From IMG/VR virus record IMGVR_UViG_3300042896_001274, positions 1 through 64,000 of that record: DNA of 64,000 nt; one strand, given 5' to 3'. The stretch's first letter is position 1. Every line of letters starts with the position of its first letter. Positions 55,317-63,348 of this stretch are shown here, in pieces. Source of the DNA: a virus. The position numbers and the translations under genes are program-made. Under the pieces are notes generated by a model, which saw nothing but the letters and a program-made list of their open reading frames with translations, did no database searches and had not been told where the DNA came from.

Positions 55317-56321
55317 TCACATTACCTGTGCCGCGATCAAGCAACCACGGGCAACGGCATGAAGAGGATCTGCTGCATGACGGACCTCCTTGACTGGAAG
55401 AGGAAATCCATTTTCCTCAAGTTTCTTTGCGAATAGATCCACGAAACCCTTGGCCTTCGAAGTTCCACCGGCGACGACGATCGGAAGCGGATCCTTGAAT
55501 TTCGGAATTGATTTATGACCATCCATCGCTGATGCCAATTGCTTCGTCGTATAATCGATCAAACGATCGTAGTAAGAAGCAACGGCTGCTAGAACCTGAT
55601 TATCATTTGGCTCACCGACCGTAAAGTCGCCTTGTTCCTTCTCTGCCTGGACAATAGAGTCGGCTTCACCTGTTGCGACGGCTGCCATGCGGTCGACCCA
55701 ATCACCTGACTTCGTTGTGGAAAATGTGACGACAGGTTCACCGTTCAACATCACACAAACGTTGACCATACCTGCACCCCATGAAAGAGCAACTCCGGTA
55801 TAATCATCCTTTTCTAGTTCTGAATAGCAAAGGGCTTCGGCCTCATTGATTGCACGAGCAGAGTATCCTACCTCTGTTAGGAGCTTGACAATAACATCCT
55901 CGTGATAACCAACATCGAAGTCATCATCCTCCTGATCAACAGGCTGTGCGGGGATGCAAAACACCAACTTCTCTCCAGGCTCTGAAGGCTTACCAGAAAC
56001 TTCCTTTAAGATATACGTTAGGATCCTGCGAGCATCTTTCTCCTTAGAAGAAACCACTCCTTTATACATTGGACGCTTGGCTGAGTCGTTTCTTTCTACG
56101 GCCTTTTCAATTGCGTCCTTGCCGAGGATGATGAAAGAACCGTCTTCATCCTTGACGAAAGTCTTTCCTGCGAGACCTTTCTCAATCATCTTGGTTGCGA
56201 TGGGTGTTGTTGGTTTGATGACATAAAATGCATCGCGGAAATCCTTATATGTAACTTTGTTCTTAGAGCCTTCTTCAGCGAGAACGATGAAAGAAGTACC
56301 GACGTCGAGACCTTTAGCCAT
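55317..56321 (-). CDS. actin-like ATPase (ParM/MreB/Hsp70 superfamily)
   Basis: 334 aa. MAKGLDVGTSFIVLAEE (phosphate 1), VDQEDDDF region, AINEAEALCYSE (connect 1), ALSWGAGMVNVCVM (phosphate 2) and LPIVVAGGTSKAKGFVDLFA (adenosine site), followed by PLHAVARGCLIAA. All five actin-fold motifs can be traced, so it should bind ATP and may form filaments. In phages such proteins can segregate genomes or position replication. Preceded by AGGAG. No partner DNA-binding gene is obvious next to it. Confidence 0.75.
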   Translation of the reverse strand: MAKGLDVGTSFIVLAEEGSKNKVTYKDFRDAFYVIKPTTPIATKMIEKGLAGKTFVKDEDGSFIILGKDAIEKAVERNDSAKRPMYKGVVSSKEKDARRILTYILKEVSGKPSEPGEKLVFCIPAQPVDQEDDDFDVGYHEDVIVKLLTEVGYSARAINEAEALCYSELEKDDYTGVALSWGAGMVNVCVMLNGEPVVTFSTTKSGDWVDRMAAVATGEADSIVQAEKEQGDFTVGEPNDNQVLAAVASYYDRLIDYTTKQLASAMDGHKSIPKFKDPLPIVVAGGTSKAKGFVDLFAKKLEENGFPLPVKEVRHAADPLHAVARGCLIAAQVM

Positions 56322-56345
56322 TTGATTTCTCCTAATCTGGAAATA

Positions 56346-56648
56346 TTACTTATTCTTTTTGAGTTGTGCAAGTTTCGACACTGACGTGCCAACATCATCA
56401 TTGACTGTCACCTGTGTGCCTAACTCGCCGCCCTTCTTGATGAGCTTATCAGTCGTGACATCAGTCACAAACTTTTTATCATCAATCTCAACAATCTTCT
56501 TCTGGCGTTGCGCAGGTTTAAAGAATGAACCCTTTGCGTCTATTTGATCGTGAACCTTAGGACCTGTTATCTTACCGATGACAAATCCTAATCCAAATGC
56601 TGTCACATATAGAAGCACTTGAATCGAGAAGATCGTTATGTCGTTCAT
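56346..56648 (-). CDS. membrane-anchored small protein
   Basis: 100 aa. One N-terminal membrane segment (FSIQVLLYVTAFGLGFVIGKI), then a polar region (RQKKIVEIDDKKFVTDVTTDKL) with Lys-rich end. Upstream of the actin-like gene in the same direction, so it might be a membrane anchor for it; inference from position only. Confidence 0.5.
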   Translation of the reverse strand: MNDITIFSIQVLLYVTAFGLGFVIGKITGPKVHDQIDAKGSFFKPAQRQKKIVEIDDKKFVTDVTTDKLIKKGGELGTQVTVNDDVGTSVSKLAQLKKNK

Positions 56649-56681
56649 AGAATAATCTATCTATCAAAGATATTTAGTACC

Positions 56682-57404
56682 ATGAAGAAGAATTTAGAAA
56701 AAACTTTAGTTGAAATGTTCGGAGACCCAATCGACCCTAAGCTTGGAACAAAGATAGGACAGCTACCTGGAATCACCACTGTTGGTGCGGTGGGAGTAAG
56801 AGACATGGGAATGAACGATGATCTTGGAGATGTGTGCCAAAACTGTGGAATGATGTCCATAGACGGAAAATGTGGCTGCGAAGAAATGCCAGAAGAACAC
56901 CACGATTCGCTAGAAGGAATGTGTCATGGTTGTGGAATGCCAGTTGAACAATGCATGTGCGCATCAAAAGAAACATGCCCAGTTTGTGGAATGTCACCTT
57001 GTGAGTGTGGCGATTATGGTGACAATGTTTGTTCTTCTTGTGCAATGATGTCACCTAGCATTGAAGCTCCTTCATGTGGATGCTTAAGCACAGGCGAAGA
57101 AATGTTAGAAGAAAAAACATGTTCTGAATGTGGAATGAATGAATCCGTCTGTGAATGCGGAATGGATGAAGGCATGGGAGCACGCTGCGAAGCATGTGGA
57201 ATGGATGAATCCGTCTGTGAATGTGGATATATGAGCGAAGCAAAAAAAAAAGGTCCAAGTAAGAAAACTGCAAAGAAAATTCTTCGTGGAACAAAGACCT
57301 TTGCACAAAAAATGAAAAAAGTTTCAGGTTGGGCAGAAGATCCAGCAGCTGCTGCAGCATGGATGATGCATAAGGCTACAGGGAAATGGCCTTCAGAAAA
57401 ATGA
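56682..57404 (+). CDS. protein with six tandem zinc-ribbon repeats
   Basis: 240 aa from the ATG at 56682. The N-terminus MKKNLEKTLVEMFGDPIDP resembles the capsid-targeting helix (L-V-E site). Residues about 45-185 hold six repeats of the form C-x-x-C-[GA]-M ... C-x-C: CQNCGM, CHGCGM, CPVCGM, CSSCAM, CSECGM, CEACGM. Each probably binds zinc. The C-terminal 55 residues (KKKGPSKKTAKKILRGTKTF, then AAAAAWMMHKATGKW) form a basic helical domain. No enzyme fold; maybe a nucleic-acid-binding virion protein. Confidence 0.7.
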   Translation: MKKNLEKTLVEMFGDPIDPKLGTKIGQLPGITTVGAVGVRDMGMNDDLGDVCQNCGMMSIDGKCGCEEMPEEHHDSLEGMCHGCGMPVEQCMCASKETCPVCGMSPCECGDYGDNVCSSCAMMSPSIEAPSCGCLSTGEEMLEEKTCSECGMNESVCECGMDEGMGARCEACGMDESVCECGYMSEAKKKGPSKKTAKKILRGTKTFAQKMKKVSGWAEDPAAAAAWMMHKATGKWPSEK

Positions 57405-57416
57405 TTTAATTACGAC

Positions 57417-58502
57417 TCATTTACCATGGGGCTTATTTTCTTGAACACCTTGTGGGGTCACTGTGACGAATCTAGCCTTACCTCGCAACTCTCTGATGGT
57501 CCGGGCTCCTGAATAGGATAACCCGGACCGAATTCCGTCTAGCATCTCTGTTATCGTTGTCCTCATGGATCCCTTATAGCCAACCATCGTAGACTCACCT
57601 TCGACGACTGAAACACGGCCTCTCCAACTCATCTGAGCTTCCTTCGAAGCCATGCCTCGAAACTTCTTAAACAATGGAACACCGGCATGAGGCTTGGTCT
57701 TATATGTCATGCCCTTTTCATCCACAAGCTCACCTGGGGATTCATCATGACCGGCAAGAATCGAACCTAACATGAGCATGTCGGCTCCGGCTGCCAAAGC
57801 CTTCACAGCATCTCCGCTATTCCTAATTCCACCGTCAGCAACAAGGTAGACATCCCTATCTGACTTGCCACAATCCATCACAGACTGCAGGGTTGGAATT
57901 CCATGTCCTGTACGGATCCGCGTTGAACACATGCTCCCGCCCCCGACACCGACGCGGATCGATGAAGAACCCCAATCAGCAAGGTCATTGAATGCCTCCA
58001 GGGTAGCAACGTTTCCGGTCATGATGTGAATGTCATTCCCGAACTTGTTCCTCATCAACGTCAATGCAGATTTCACGGATGAATGATGGCCGTGGGCGAC
58101 ATCAATACAGAAAGTCTGACATCCGACGTTGTGAAGAGCAGTGGCCCTTTCTAGAAAATCTCCAGTTGCACCAACGGCAATCATAACATTTGGAATCATT
58201 CTTTCAGGAGTCACCCTTAACTCGTTGACCTTGAGAAATGCCTTGACAGCTTCATCGATCGTACAATACCGATGAAGAATACCAAAGCCACCCAACTCAT
58301 CAAGTAGAGCGGCGGCAGTTGGACCTATGACAGTATCCATCGGAGATCCTACGATCGGACAAGAAAGAGATGGATGAATCTTGGTTAAAGATGCTGTTGC
58401 TTCATGGAAGCCAGTCACGCAAAGACTAACATTCGATCGTGATTCAATCTCAGAATATTGTGGAGTCAATAGGACATCATCAAAGCAAAGAGTTCGCTGC
58501 AT
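57417..58502 (-). CDS. IMP dehydrogenase/GMP reductase family enzyme, GMP-reductase-like
   Basis: 361 aa, no CBS insert (IMPDH about 490, GMP reductase about 345). CFDDVLLTPQYSEIESRSNV, PMDTV, CIDVAHGHHSSV, GNVATLEAF, and VGVGGGSMCSTRIRTGHG with the catalytic Cys and Thr. After RGMASKEAQMS the segment to VVEGES is short and lacks the Arg-Tyr pair of the IMPDH flap, as in GMP reductase. Other parts (AHGH, GGFGILH) look more like IMPDH. If GMP reductase: GMP to IMP, which PurA and PurB turn to AMP. If IMPDH: IMP to XMP. Confidence 0.8.
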   Translation of the reverse strand: MQRTLCFDDVLLTPQYSEIESRSNVSLCVTGFHEATASLTKIHPSLSCPIVGSPMDTVIGPTAAALLDELGGFGILHRYCTIDEAVKAFLKVNELRVTPERMIPNVMIAVGATGDFLERATALHNVGCQTFCIDVAHGHHSSVKSALTLMRNKFGNDIHIMTGNVATLEAFNDLADWGSSSIRVGVGGGSMCSTRIRTGHGIPTLQSVMDCGKSDRDVYLVADGGIRNSGDAVKALAAGADMLMLGSILAGHDESPGELVDEKGMTYKTKPHAGVPLFKKFRGMASKEAQMSWRGRVSVVEGESTMVGYKGSMRTTITEMLDGIRSGLSYSGARTIRELRGKARFVTVTPQGVQENKPHGK

Positions 58503-58547
58503 GCCTCAATGGTATTCCAAAAGAGGCATGCTTTACAAACTAAAAGT

Positions 58548-59138
58548 TCACTGATCGTCTTCGATCGAATCTGTTTCAGAAACGAATCCCCAGTCACCGC
58601 GCATCCATGCTCTCATTTCCTCTTGGGTAACACGAGCATGAGCCTCATTAAGGTTGCTAGACTTACGGTTACGAGATTCCCCAATTGGCATATCCATTCC
58701 GACAGGTTCGACTGCGGATGAAACTTCTTGGTGGGATCTCATTTCCTCATCACCCATGAGGTAACCATGGACCTGCTGAAGGTTTTCATGAGCCACTGCA
58801 ACATGGTCCTGAACCCAAGCAGGAAGTTGGTCCTCAGAATCAAGAAGACCACAGACGTCTTCTGCCATCTTTTTCATGGAAGCCATACGAGACTTGACCA
58901 TGTATCCTTCATCATCGTGTGGATGGCCTTCGTCTGATCCATGGAGGAATTCTTGGTGATCGTGTCCTGGTTCTGGCATGGCATCGCCAGAGACATAACC
59001 TAAGTCACCATTCTTCCACGCAGCAATTTCATCCTCTGTGATTCTTGTCATTGCCTCGGAAAGGTTCTTCTTGCCTGAAGTAGCCTTTTTGACTTCTTCA
59101 CGGATGATGTTGCGTAGTTGTGATGGTGTTAGTTTCAT
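58548..59138 (-). CDS. capsid-targeted protein with duplicated E-x-x-A-W-x-x-G-D module
   Basis: 196 aa. Leader MKLTPSQLRNIIREEVKKAT then LSE site. Two copies of a short module follow: TRITEDEIAAWKNGDLGYVS near the front and ARVTQEEMRAWMRGDWGFVS at the end, separated by an acidic His-rich region (HDHQEFLHGSDEGHPHDDEG) and a helix. Repeats suggest a peptide that binds a repeated partner. ATGA overlap with the gene upstream. Confidence 0.6.
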   Translation of the reverse strand: MKLTPSQLRNIIREEVKKATSGKKNLSEAMTRITEDEIAAWKNGDLGYVSGDAMPEPGHDHQEFLHGSDEGHPHDDEGYMVKSRMASMKKMAEDVCGLLDSEDQLPAWVQDHVAVAHENLQQVHGYLMGDEEMRSHQEVSSAVEPVGMDMPIGESRNRKSSNLNEAHARVTQEEMRAWMRGDWGFVSETDSIEDDQ

Positions 59139-59515
59139 TTTTTATCTCTTATATTTTTAGTTGTTTTCTCTGCTTTTGCGATTGCCTTTTTTTTCGGTAA
59201 TCCTGATGCCATCATACGAGATGCCATAACATCGGTAAAATCTTCTTTACCATCTCCTGTTACGTCTTTTTCTTCAGATTCAGTCATTTCTTGATTATCT
59301 TCTTCTTTAATCAAGTCGCACATTCCCTGTGATTCAATCATGATTGCTTCGCAAACTTGATCTACGGTAAGTCCGGATGCAAGGTAAGTATCAGCAAAAT
59401 ATCTTAAAGCATTACTTAAACCTTCTAGAGCATCTAGTTTGCTCTCCGTGAGAAACAACTCGTTGCTTACTTCTTCTTTAATGATCTTACGTAGCTGATT
59501 AACTGTAATTTTCAT
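59135..59515 (-). CDS. capsid-targeted protein (MKITVNQLRKIIKEE leader)
   Basis: 126 aa from the ATG at 59515. Leader MKITVNQLRKIIKEEVSNEL then LTE, the clearest L-x-E site of the set. Acidic helical body with VTGDGKEDFTDVMASRMMAS, which is a common ending of virion-associated helical proteins, and a Lys-rich tail. Not recognised otherwise. Confidence 0.65.
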   Translation of the reverse strand: MKITVNQLRKIIKEEVSNELFLTESKLDALEGLSNALRYFADTYLASGLTVDQVCEAIMIESQGMCDLIKEEDNQEMTESEEKDVTGDGKEDFTDVMASRMMASGLPKKKAIAKAEKTTKNIRDKK

Positions 59516-59523
59516 GTCGTTCC

Positions 59524-59757
59524 TCATGGTCTAGATGGATATACACCTTCAACACAGATTATTGTCTTTAATCCATTAACTTCTGCGATCTTTGGAAGAT
59601 TGAAAGTATGGACACCGTCTCCACCAAATCTATTTCCGAGTAGAGAGAACAATGCTGCATACTGTTGTGTTTGTAATGTAGAACCGTCACAAGACATCCA
59701 GCCCTGAGGAACAAAGCTTCCCGCGAAGTACATGATTGTTGCTAACATTGGATCCAT
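59524..59757 (-). CDS. phage tail-collar domain protein
   Basis: 77 aa. FAGSFVPQGWMSCDGSTLQT, then FSLLGNRFGGDGVHTFNLP is the tail-collar (MdpB-like) fold found at the ends of many tail fibres. The complete short domain stands alone rather than at the end of a fibre. Likely part of the tail tip or fibre. Confidence 0.85.
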   Translation of the reverse strand: MDPMLATIMYFAGSFVPQGWMSCDGSTLQTQQYAALFSLLGNRFGGDGVHTFNLPKIAEVNGLKTIICVEGVYPSRP

Positions 59758-59767
59758 GATAAATTCC

Positions 59768-60331
59768 TCAGACTAGTGGTTTAGAGATTCTCTGCTTCAA
59801 GAGGTAGATATGACCTTCGTGAGTATCGGCAATTCCCTGGAGCATGTTGGAAAGACCGTTGGTCATCAGTCCGCATTCTTCTAGTGAAGATATCATGACA
59901 TCAATGACCTTGAGGAAGTTCATTTCGGCCATCAATGATTTTCGAGCGAGGTCTGAAGACTTTGGAATCATTGATGCTCCGCCTGAACCAGAGATGAGCT
60001 TGAGGACCTGAGAATTTTGAAGAGCTAGATCAACGTTTGCTGTGCTTCCAAGACCGATAGCCTTTTCTGCAAGACCGTCAATCTCTTCTACCGTTGCTCC
60101 ATAGAGACGCTGGAATAGTTGATGATCTCCGTAGAATGGATCTCCCATTGTTGTCCAATGATGATTCTGATGAAGAGCATAAAGATACTTAAGATGAACT
60201 AACAACACTGAAAGTTGTGGGTAAGAAATCCCACCCCACTCTGCCATCATGTTGTCTGTGATGATGTTTGTATTTGGTTCAACGGTAAGAATAAATTCCA
60301 TTGATTCAGTTAGTTTCTTCTTTCTCATCAC
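59768..60331 (-). CDS. Dps/ferritin-like protein with targeting-like leader
   Basis: 187 aa. After a basic leader (MMRKKKLTESMEFIL, with an L-T-E site), LLVHLKYLYALHQNHHWTTM, GDPFYGDHQLFQRLYGATVE and EIDGLAEKAIGLGS follow the Dps helix pair with the ferroxidase-type H-x(3)-D-x(3)-E order, and ADTHEGHIYLLKQ is the terminal helix. Dps proteins oxidise and store iron and protect DNA. Packaged Dps would pair with the targeted superoxide dismutase. Homology is good in the core, but metal binding is not proven. Confidence 0.65.
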   Translation of the reverse strand: MMRKKKLTESMEFILTVEPNTNIITDNMMAEWGGISYPQLSVLLVHLKYLYALHQNHHWTTMGDPFYGDHQLFQRLYGATVEEIDGLAEKAIGLGSTANVDLALQNSQVLKLISGSGGASMIPKSSDLARKSLMAEMNFLKVIDVMISSLEECGLMTNGLSNMLQGIADTHEGHIYLLKQRISKPLV

Positions 60332-61392
60332 TTTAGCTCCACTTTAAAAGTAATCTTGTTCATGGCTTCAGGATGATTATCCCACCTGAGCTTAAAAGGT
60401 TCTCCCATCATCTTTTGTTTATCGTTCCAATGGTCTACAAAAGTGTCGAGAGCGATCTCATCAATTCTGCGTGGGGATGAATTGTGGGTAAGCATGCAAG
60501 AAACTGGTATCTTGTTCAAAGACAGACCTTCTCGAATTTTGTACTTCATGATTCCGGGAGGAAGAGTTGCATAACGAATATTAAAAACCTCGTTGCAACG
60601 ATCAATGAATTCTTTTGGAGACAAATTTTCGCCGATAAGATCGTCAATTGGGTCTTCTGCAATTTCAGATTCCGAGATCAATCTTTGAAGGCTTTCATTA
60701 ATTCCAAGCTCTTTTGCCCTTGCTTGATCATATGTTGAAAGAAGAGAATCCATCTTTTGCATCAGCTTTACAGCATCAACATTAACCCTTGTTGATGAAC
60801 GAACAGAAGAACAATATTGCTTTACTGCAGAAGTTTTCCAAGTCGTATCTAAAGTTCGGCCGTAATCTTGAATCAACTTACGAGCAACTCCGTCATACCA
60901 CTCCTCGCTTAACATGTCTTCATCTTTAGAAGAGGCCGCGGCTTCGAGGGCAGAAACTTTGTCCTTTTTCTTTTCTTCAAAGAGATCATTTAAAGCTACG
61001 TCATTTGGAAACTTGCGGAGAGCCTCTTTGATCATTTTTGCTGATGATTTTTTTGCTGCTGCAATCCTAACGGAAGCATTGCGGTCAAGCAATAAAGATG
61101 ACGCAACACTTTCTGGGAGGATTCTGGCCACGAATTTTCTGACGTCTGCAGATTCATGATTCACCATTCCTAATGCAACTTTATCAGAAAAGTGCACTGT
61201 GTCTAAGTGTCCTTTGTATTCAAGAACATCCAAATGTTCATTTGCAGCTTCAACGAGAGATCCAAGGGTGTTACCGACAATCACCGAAGGTCCAAAGACT
61301 TTCTTAATCTCATCGCAAAAAGCATCACTATGCTTTTTTTCCTGTAATGTCTCTTTGACGACTTGTTGTAGATCAGATAACTTCAAGCGCAT
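60328..61392 (-). CDS. capsid-targeted protein, large
   Basis: 354 aa from the ATG at 61392; a TTG two codons upstream is closer to AGGAG and may be the real start. Leader MRLKLSDLQQVVKETLQEKK with L-Q-E. The body is helical with HESADVRKFVARILPES and RNASVRIAAAKKSSA, which resemble HEAT-like repeats (residues 75-140). Cys in SYVR-type stretches and a C-terminal beta part (ITFKVELK). Likely virion protein; not recognised. Confidence 0.6.
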   Translation of the reverse strand: MRLKLSDLQQVVKETLQEKKHSDAFCDEIKKVFGPSVIVGNTLGSLVEAANEHLDVLEYKGHLDTVHFSDKVALGMVNHESADVRKFVARILPESVASSLLLDRNASVRIAAAKKSSAKMIKEALRKFPNDVALNDLFEEKKKDKVSALEAAASSKDEDMLSEEWYDGVARKLIQDYGRTLDTTWKTSAVKQYCSSVRSSTRVNVDAVKLMQKMDSLLSTYDQARAKELGINESLQRLISESEIAEDPIDDLIGENLSPKEFIDRCNEVFNIRYATLPPGIMKYKIREGLSLNKIPVSCMLTHNSSPRRIDEIALDTFVDHWNDKQKMMGEPFKLRWDNHPEAMNKITFKVELK

Positions 61393-61456
61393 GGGCAAAA
61401 AACTCCTAGCATAACTATTCTCAACAATAACACTTTTTGTGTCAGTTGATTAATAT

Positions 61457-61987
61457 TTAAATGTTCACAAATATTGACCAGTCATCGTGCCACACAGATG
61501 ACTTAGATAAATCCCAAAAATGTAAGGCCGATGGTTCAATTGGTTTTTTAGAAAGACGCATTCCAACCTCTTCTAGGGTCTTCCAGCCTTTCTTTCTGTT
61601 ACATGCTTTACATGCAGCAACACAGTTTTGCCATGTTGTAGGTCCACCCTTACAAACTGGAATTATATGATCAACTGTTATTGCAGAATAGCTCAATTCT
61701 ATTCCGCAATACTGACATTTCCAAGAATCCCTATTAAAAAGTACTCTCTTTTGAAAACGAGCCTGTTTGCGATCTATCCTTCGAATGATATAATTCTTTA
61801 ATCTTAAGACAGCAGGTAACTTAAAGTTTGAAGAACATGTTTTGTATTCTTCTTCCCAATATGAAGGTTGGCCTGTTAACCCAGATTGTGGGTCAGCCCG
61901 ACCACTGAGCATCAACTTGATTGCTCTAACTTCGGTGATGAACTGTAATGGTTCACCGTTCGAGTTCAACAGTAGTGATCTCTTCAT
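61457..61987 (-). CDS. HNH endonuclease family protein
   Basis: 176 aa from the ATG at 61987 (MKRSLLLNSNGEPLQFI). CQYCGIELSYSAITVDHIIPVCKGGPTTWQNCVAACKACNRKKGWK is the HNH/zinc core: C-x-x-C, D-H (catalytic), N, and C-x-x-C. The N-terminal LLLNSNGEPL...IKLMLSGRA box is shared by McrA/HNH-type proteins often found in bacteria and phages. Likely a nuclease; may be a stand-alone homing or defence enzyme. Confidence 0.85.
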   Translation of the reverse strand: MKRSLLLNSNGEPLQFITEVRAIKLMLSGRADPQSGLTGQPSYWEEEYKTCSSNFKLPAVLRLKNYIIRRIDRKQARFQKRVLFNRDSWKCQYCGIELSYSAITVDHIIPVCKGGPTTWQNCVAACKACNRKKGWKTLEEVGMRLSKKPIEPSALHFWDLSKSSVWHDDWSIFVNI

Positions 61988-62003
61988 GGCCGCACTAATA
62001 TAA

Positions 62004-62837
62004 TTAGATCGATATTGAACTTGCCAACTGCGGATTCCCATAAATTGCACGGCCAACTTTCACATTTAAGTTATTAAGAAGATCGTCATCGTAATGACTA
62101 TGAGCATGTCCTGATAACACTGTAAATTTGATATGGGGATATGCCTTGGCCGCAGCTAATAATGTATCACCCATCAATTTACATGTGTACCACGGAAGAA
62201 CATCATTCACCGACATCCCAACATATTTCTCCATTGCATTAAACGATTCTTTGAATGGAGGAACATGAGTCATCACAATGATGTGATTGCTATCCTTGAC
62301 TACGGCTTTAATTCCATTTGCAACGTGATTTGCTGCCTGTTGGGCCAACTTACAAGAAATTTCAATAATCACACGCTTGTTAAAAATTTGTCCCCCAAAG
62401 GCTCCTCTCAATGCGGCATTAAAATCAGATATTTTAATCCAGTCATTCATCAATAATGCATTGCTATGAGGATTACCATTCTGCCCATCATACCATCCAT
62501 CATGCCCAACAAGACTGACGCCAGGACTCAATCTTATGAAAGGTACACTAGACATGTACCTCAAATAAGAGGACGATTTACAAAAATCATTTACCACGTG
62601 CCGAACTGTTCCAAAATTTGAACCATAATAATCATGATTTCCCAAAACAAAATAAATCTGTTTTTCAAGAGTCATTTCCAATAATGATAAATGTTGCAAA
62701 ATCATGTTTGAAACAGATATGTCACCAGTGATAAGAACAGCGTCTGCATCTCTAGATGCATTGGCGATAGATCGAACTTTATTAATCGTATCACCAGTCA
62801 TATCAAGATGAATGTCTGTCGCCCATGCTAATCGCAT
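62004..62837 (-). CDS. calcineurin-like metallophosphatase
   Basis: 277 aa. All five motifs are visible: DIHLDMTGD (D-x-H), VLITGDISVSN (G-D), FVLGNHDYYGS (G-N-H-D), VMTHVPPF (H), VLSGHAHSHYD (G-H-x-H). A dinuclear metal phosphoesterase; could act on phosphodiesters, nucleotides or 2',3'-cyclic phosphates. Substrate unknown. Adjacent to the HNH gene with a 16-bp gap. Confidence 0.88.
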   Translation of the reverse strand: MRLAWATDIHLDMTGDTINKVRSIANASRDADAVLITGDISVSNMILQHLSLLEMTLEKQIYFVLGNHDYYGSNFGTVRHVVNDFCKSSSYLRYMSSVPFIRLSPGVSLVGHDGWYDGQNGNPHSNALLMNDWIKISDFNAALRGAFGGQIFNKRVIIEISCKLAQQAANHVANGIKAVVKDSNHIIVMTHVPPFKESFNAMEKYVGMSVNDVLPWYTCKLMGDTLLAAAKAYPHIKFTVLSGHAHSHYDDDLLNNLNVKVGRAIYGNPQLASSISI

Positions 62838-63265
62838 CTAATAATTCCTAACTTTGTCTTACGCTCATCATCACAATTACCACAAAGCGTTTTAATCCAT
62901 CCACCGCCACGCGGCTCGCCTGGACAACCACAATTCTCACAGGTTCTATGAGTCATAGATTCAGCCATGGAAACCATTCCTTCGACGGCTTCATCTCCAC
63001 CATGATAATAAAATCTTAGTGTGCCGTACTTCTCTTTTACCTGATCAGCAACGACTTGTATCAATTCGCGCTCTTCATCAGGAAGGTCCTTATATTTCCA
63101 ATCAATGTGATGTTGAATCTCATGGCAAAGTATGTCGATGATATCGAACCACCCAGAATCACACTCAAAGCCCCACGCCATGCAAGTATCCATGATCGAA
63201 CCGTCTCGATTCTTGAAAATCTTTGGATATTTTTGGCAAAGAATCTTGTCTTCTTCTTCAGTCAT
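62828..63265 (-). CDS. conserved phage protein with zinc-ribbon end
   Basis: 145 aa. FECDSGWFDIIDILCHEIQHH (around residues 33-53) resembles the C-G-D-G-W-F helix of a known phage family. YGTLRFYYHGGDEAVEGMVS, then ESMTHRTCENCGCPGEPRGG and TLCGNCDD match its zinc-ribbon C-terminus. HEIQHH is an H-E-x-x-H motif, so a metalloprotease activity cannot be excluded. Function unknown. Confidence 0.75.
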   Translation of the reverse strand: MTEEEDKILCQKYPKIFKNRDGSIMDTCMAWGFECDSGWFDIIDILCHEIQHHIDWKYKDLPDEERELIQVVADQVKEKYGTLRFYYHGGDEAVEGMVSMAESMTHRTCENCGCPGEPRGGGWIKTLCGNCDDERKTKLGIIRCD

Positions 63266-63288
63266 ACTATGAATAATAGTACAAACTA

Positions 63289-63320
63289 TTCGGCGCTTTT
63301 ACAAACGTAAAAGCGCCGAA
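63289..63320. terminator. strong hairpin, probable bidirectional terminator
   Basis: 14-bp perfect stem (TTCGGCGCTTTTAC / GTAAAAGCGCCGAA) with AAAC loop in the gap between convergent ends. The T runs on both sides are weak, so termination efficiency is uncertain. Confidence 0.65.
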
Positions 63321-63348
63321 AATTAAAAACGAATATGTAATTTTAGGT

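Noticed and set aside
63289-63320. Attachment or recombination site
   Set aside because: A perfect GC-centred hairpin between gene ends is better explained as a terminator.
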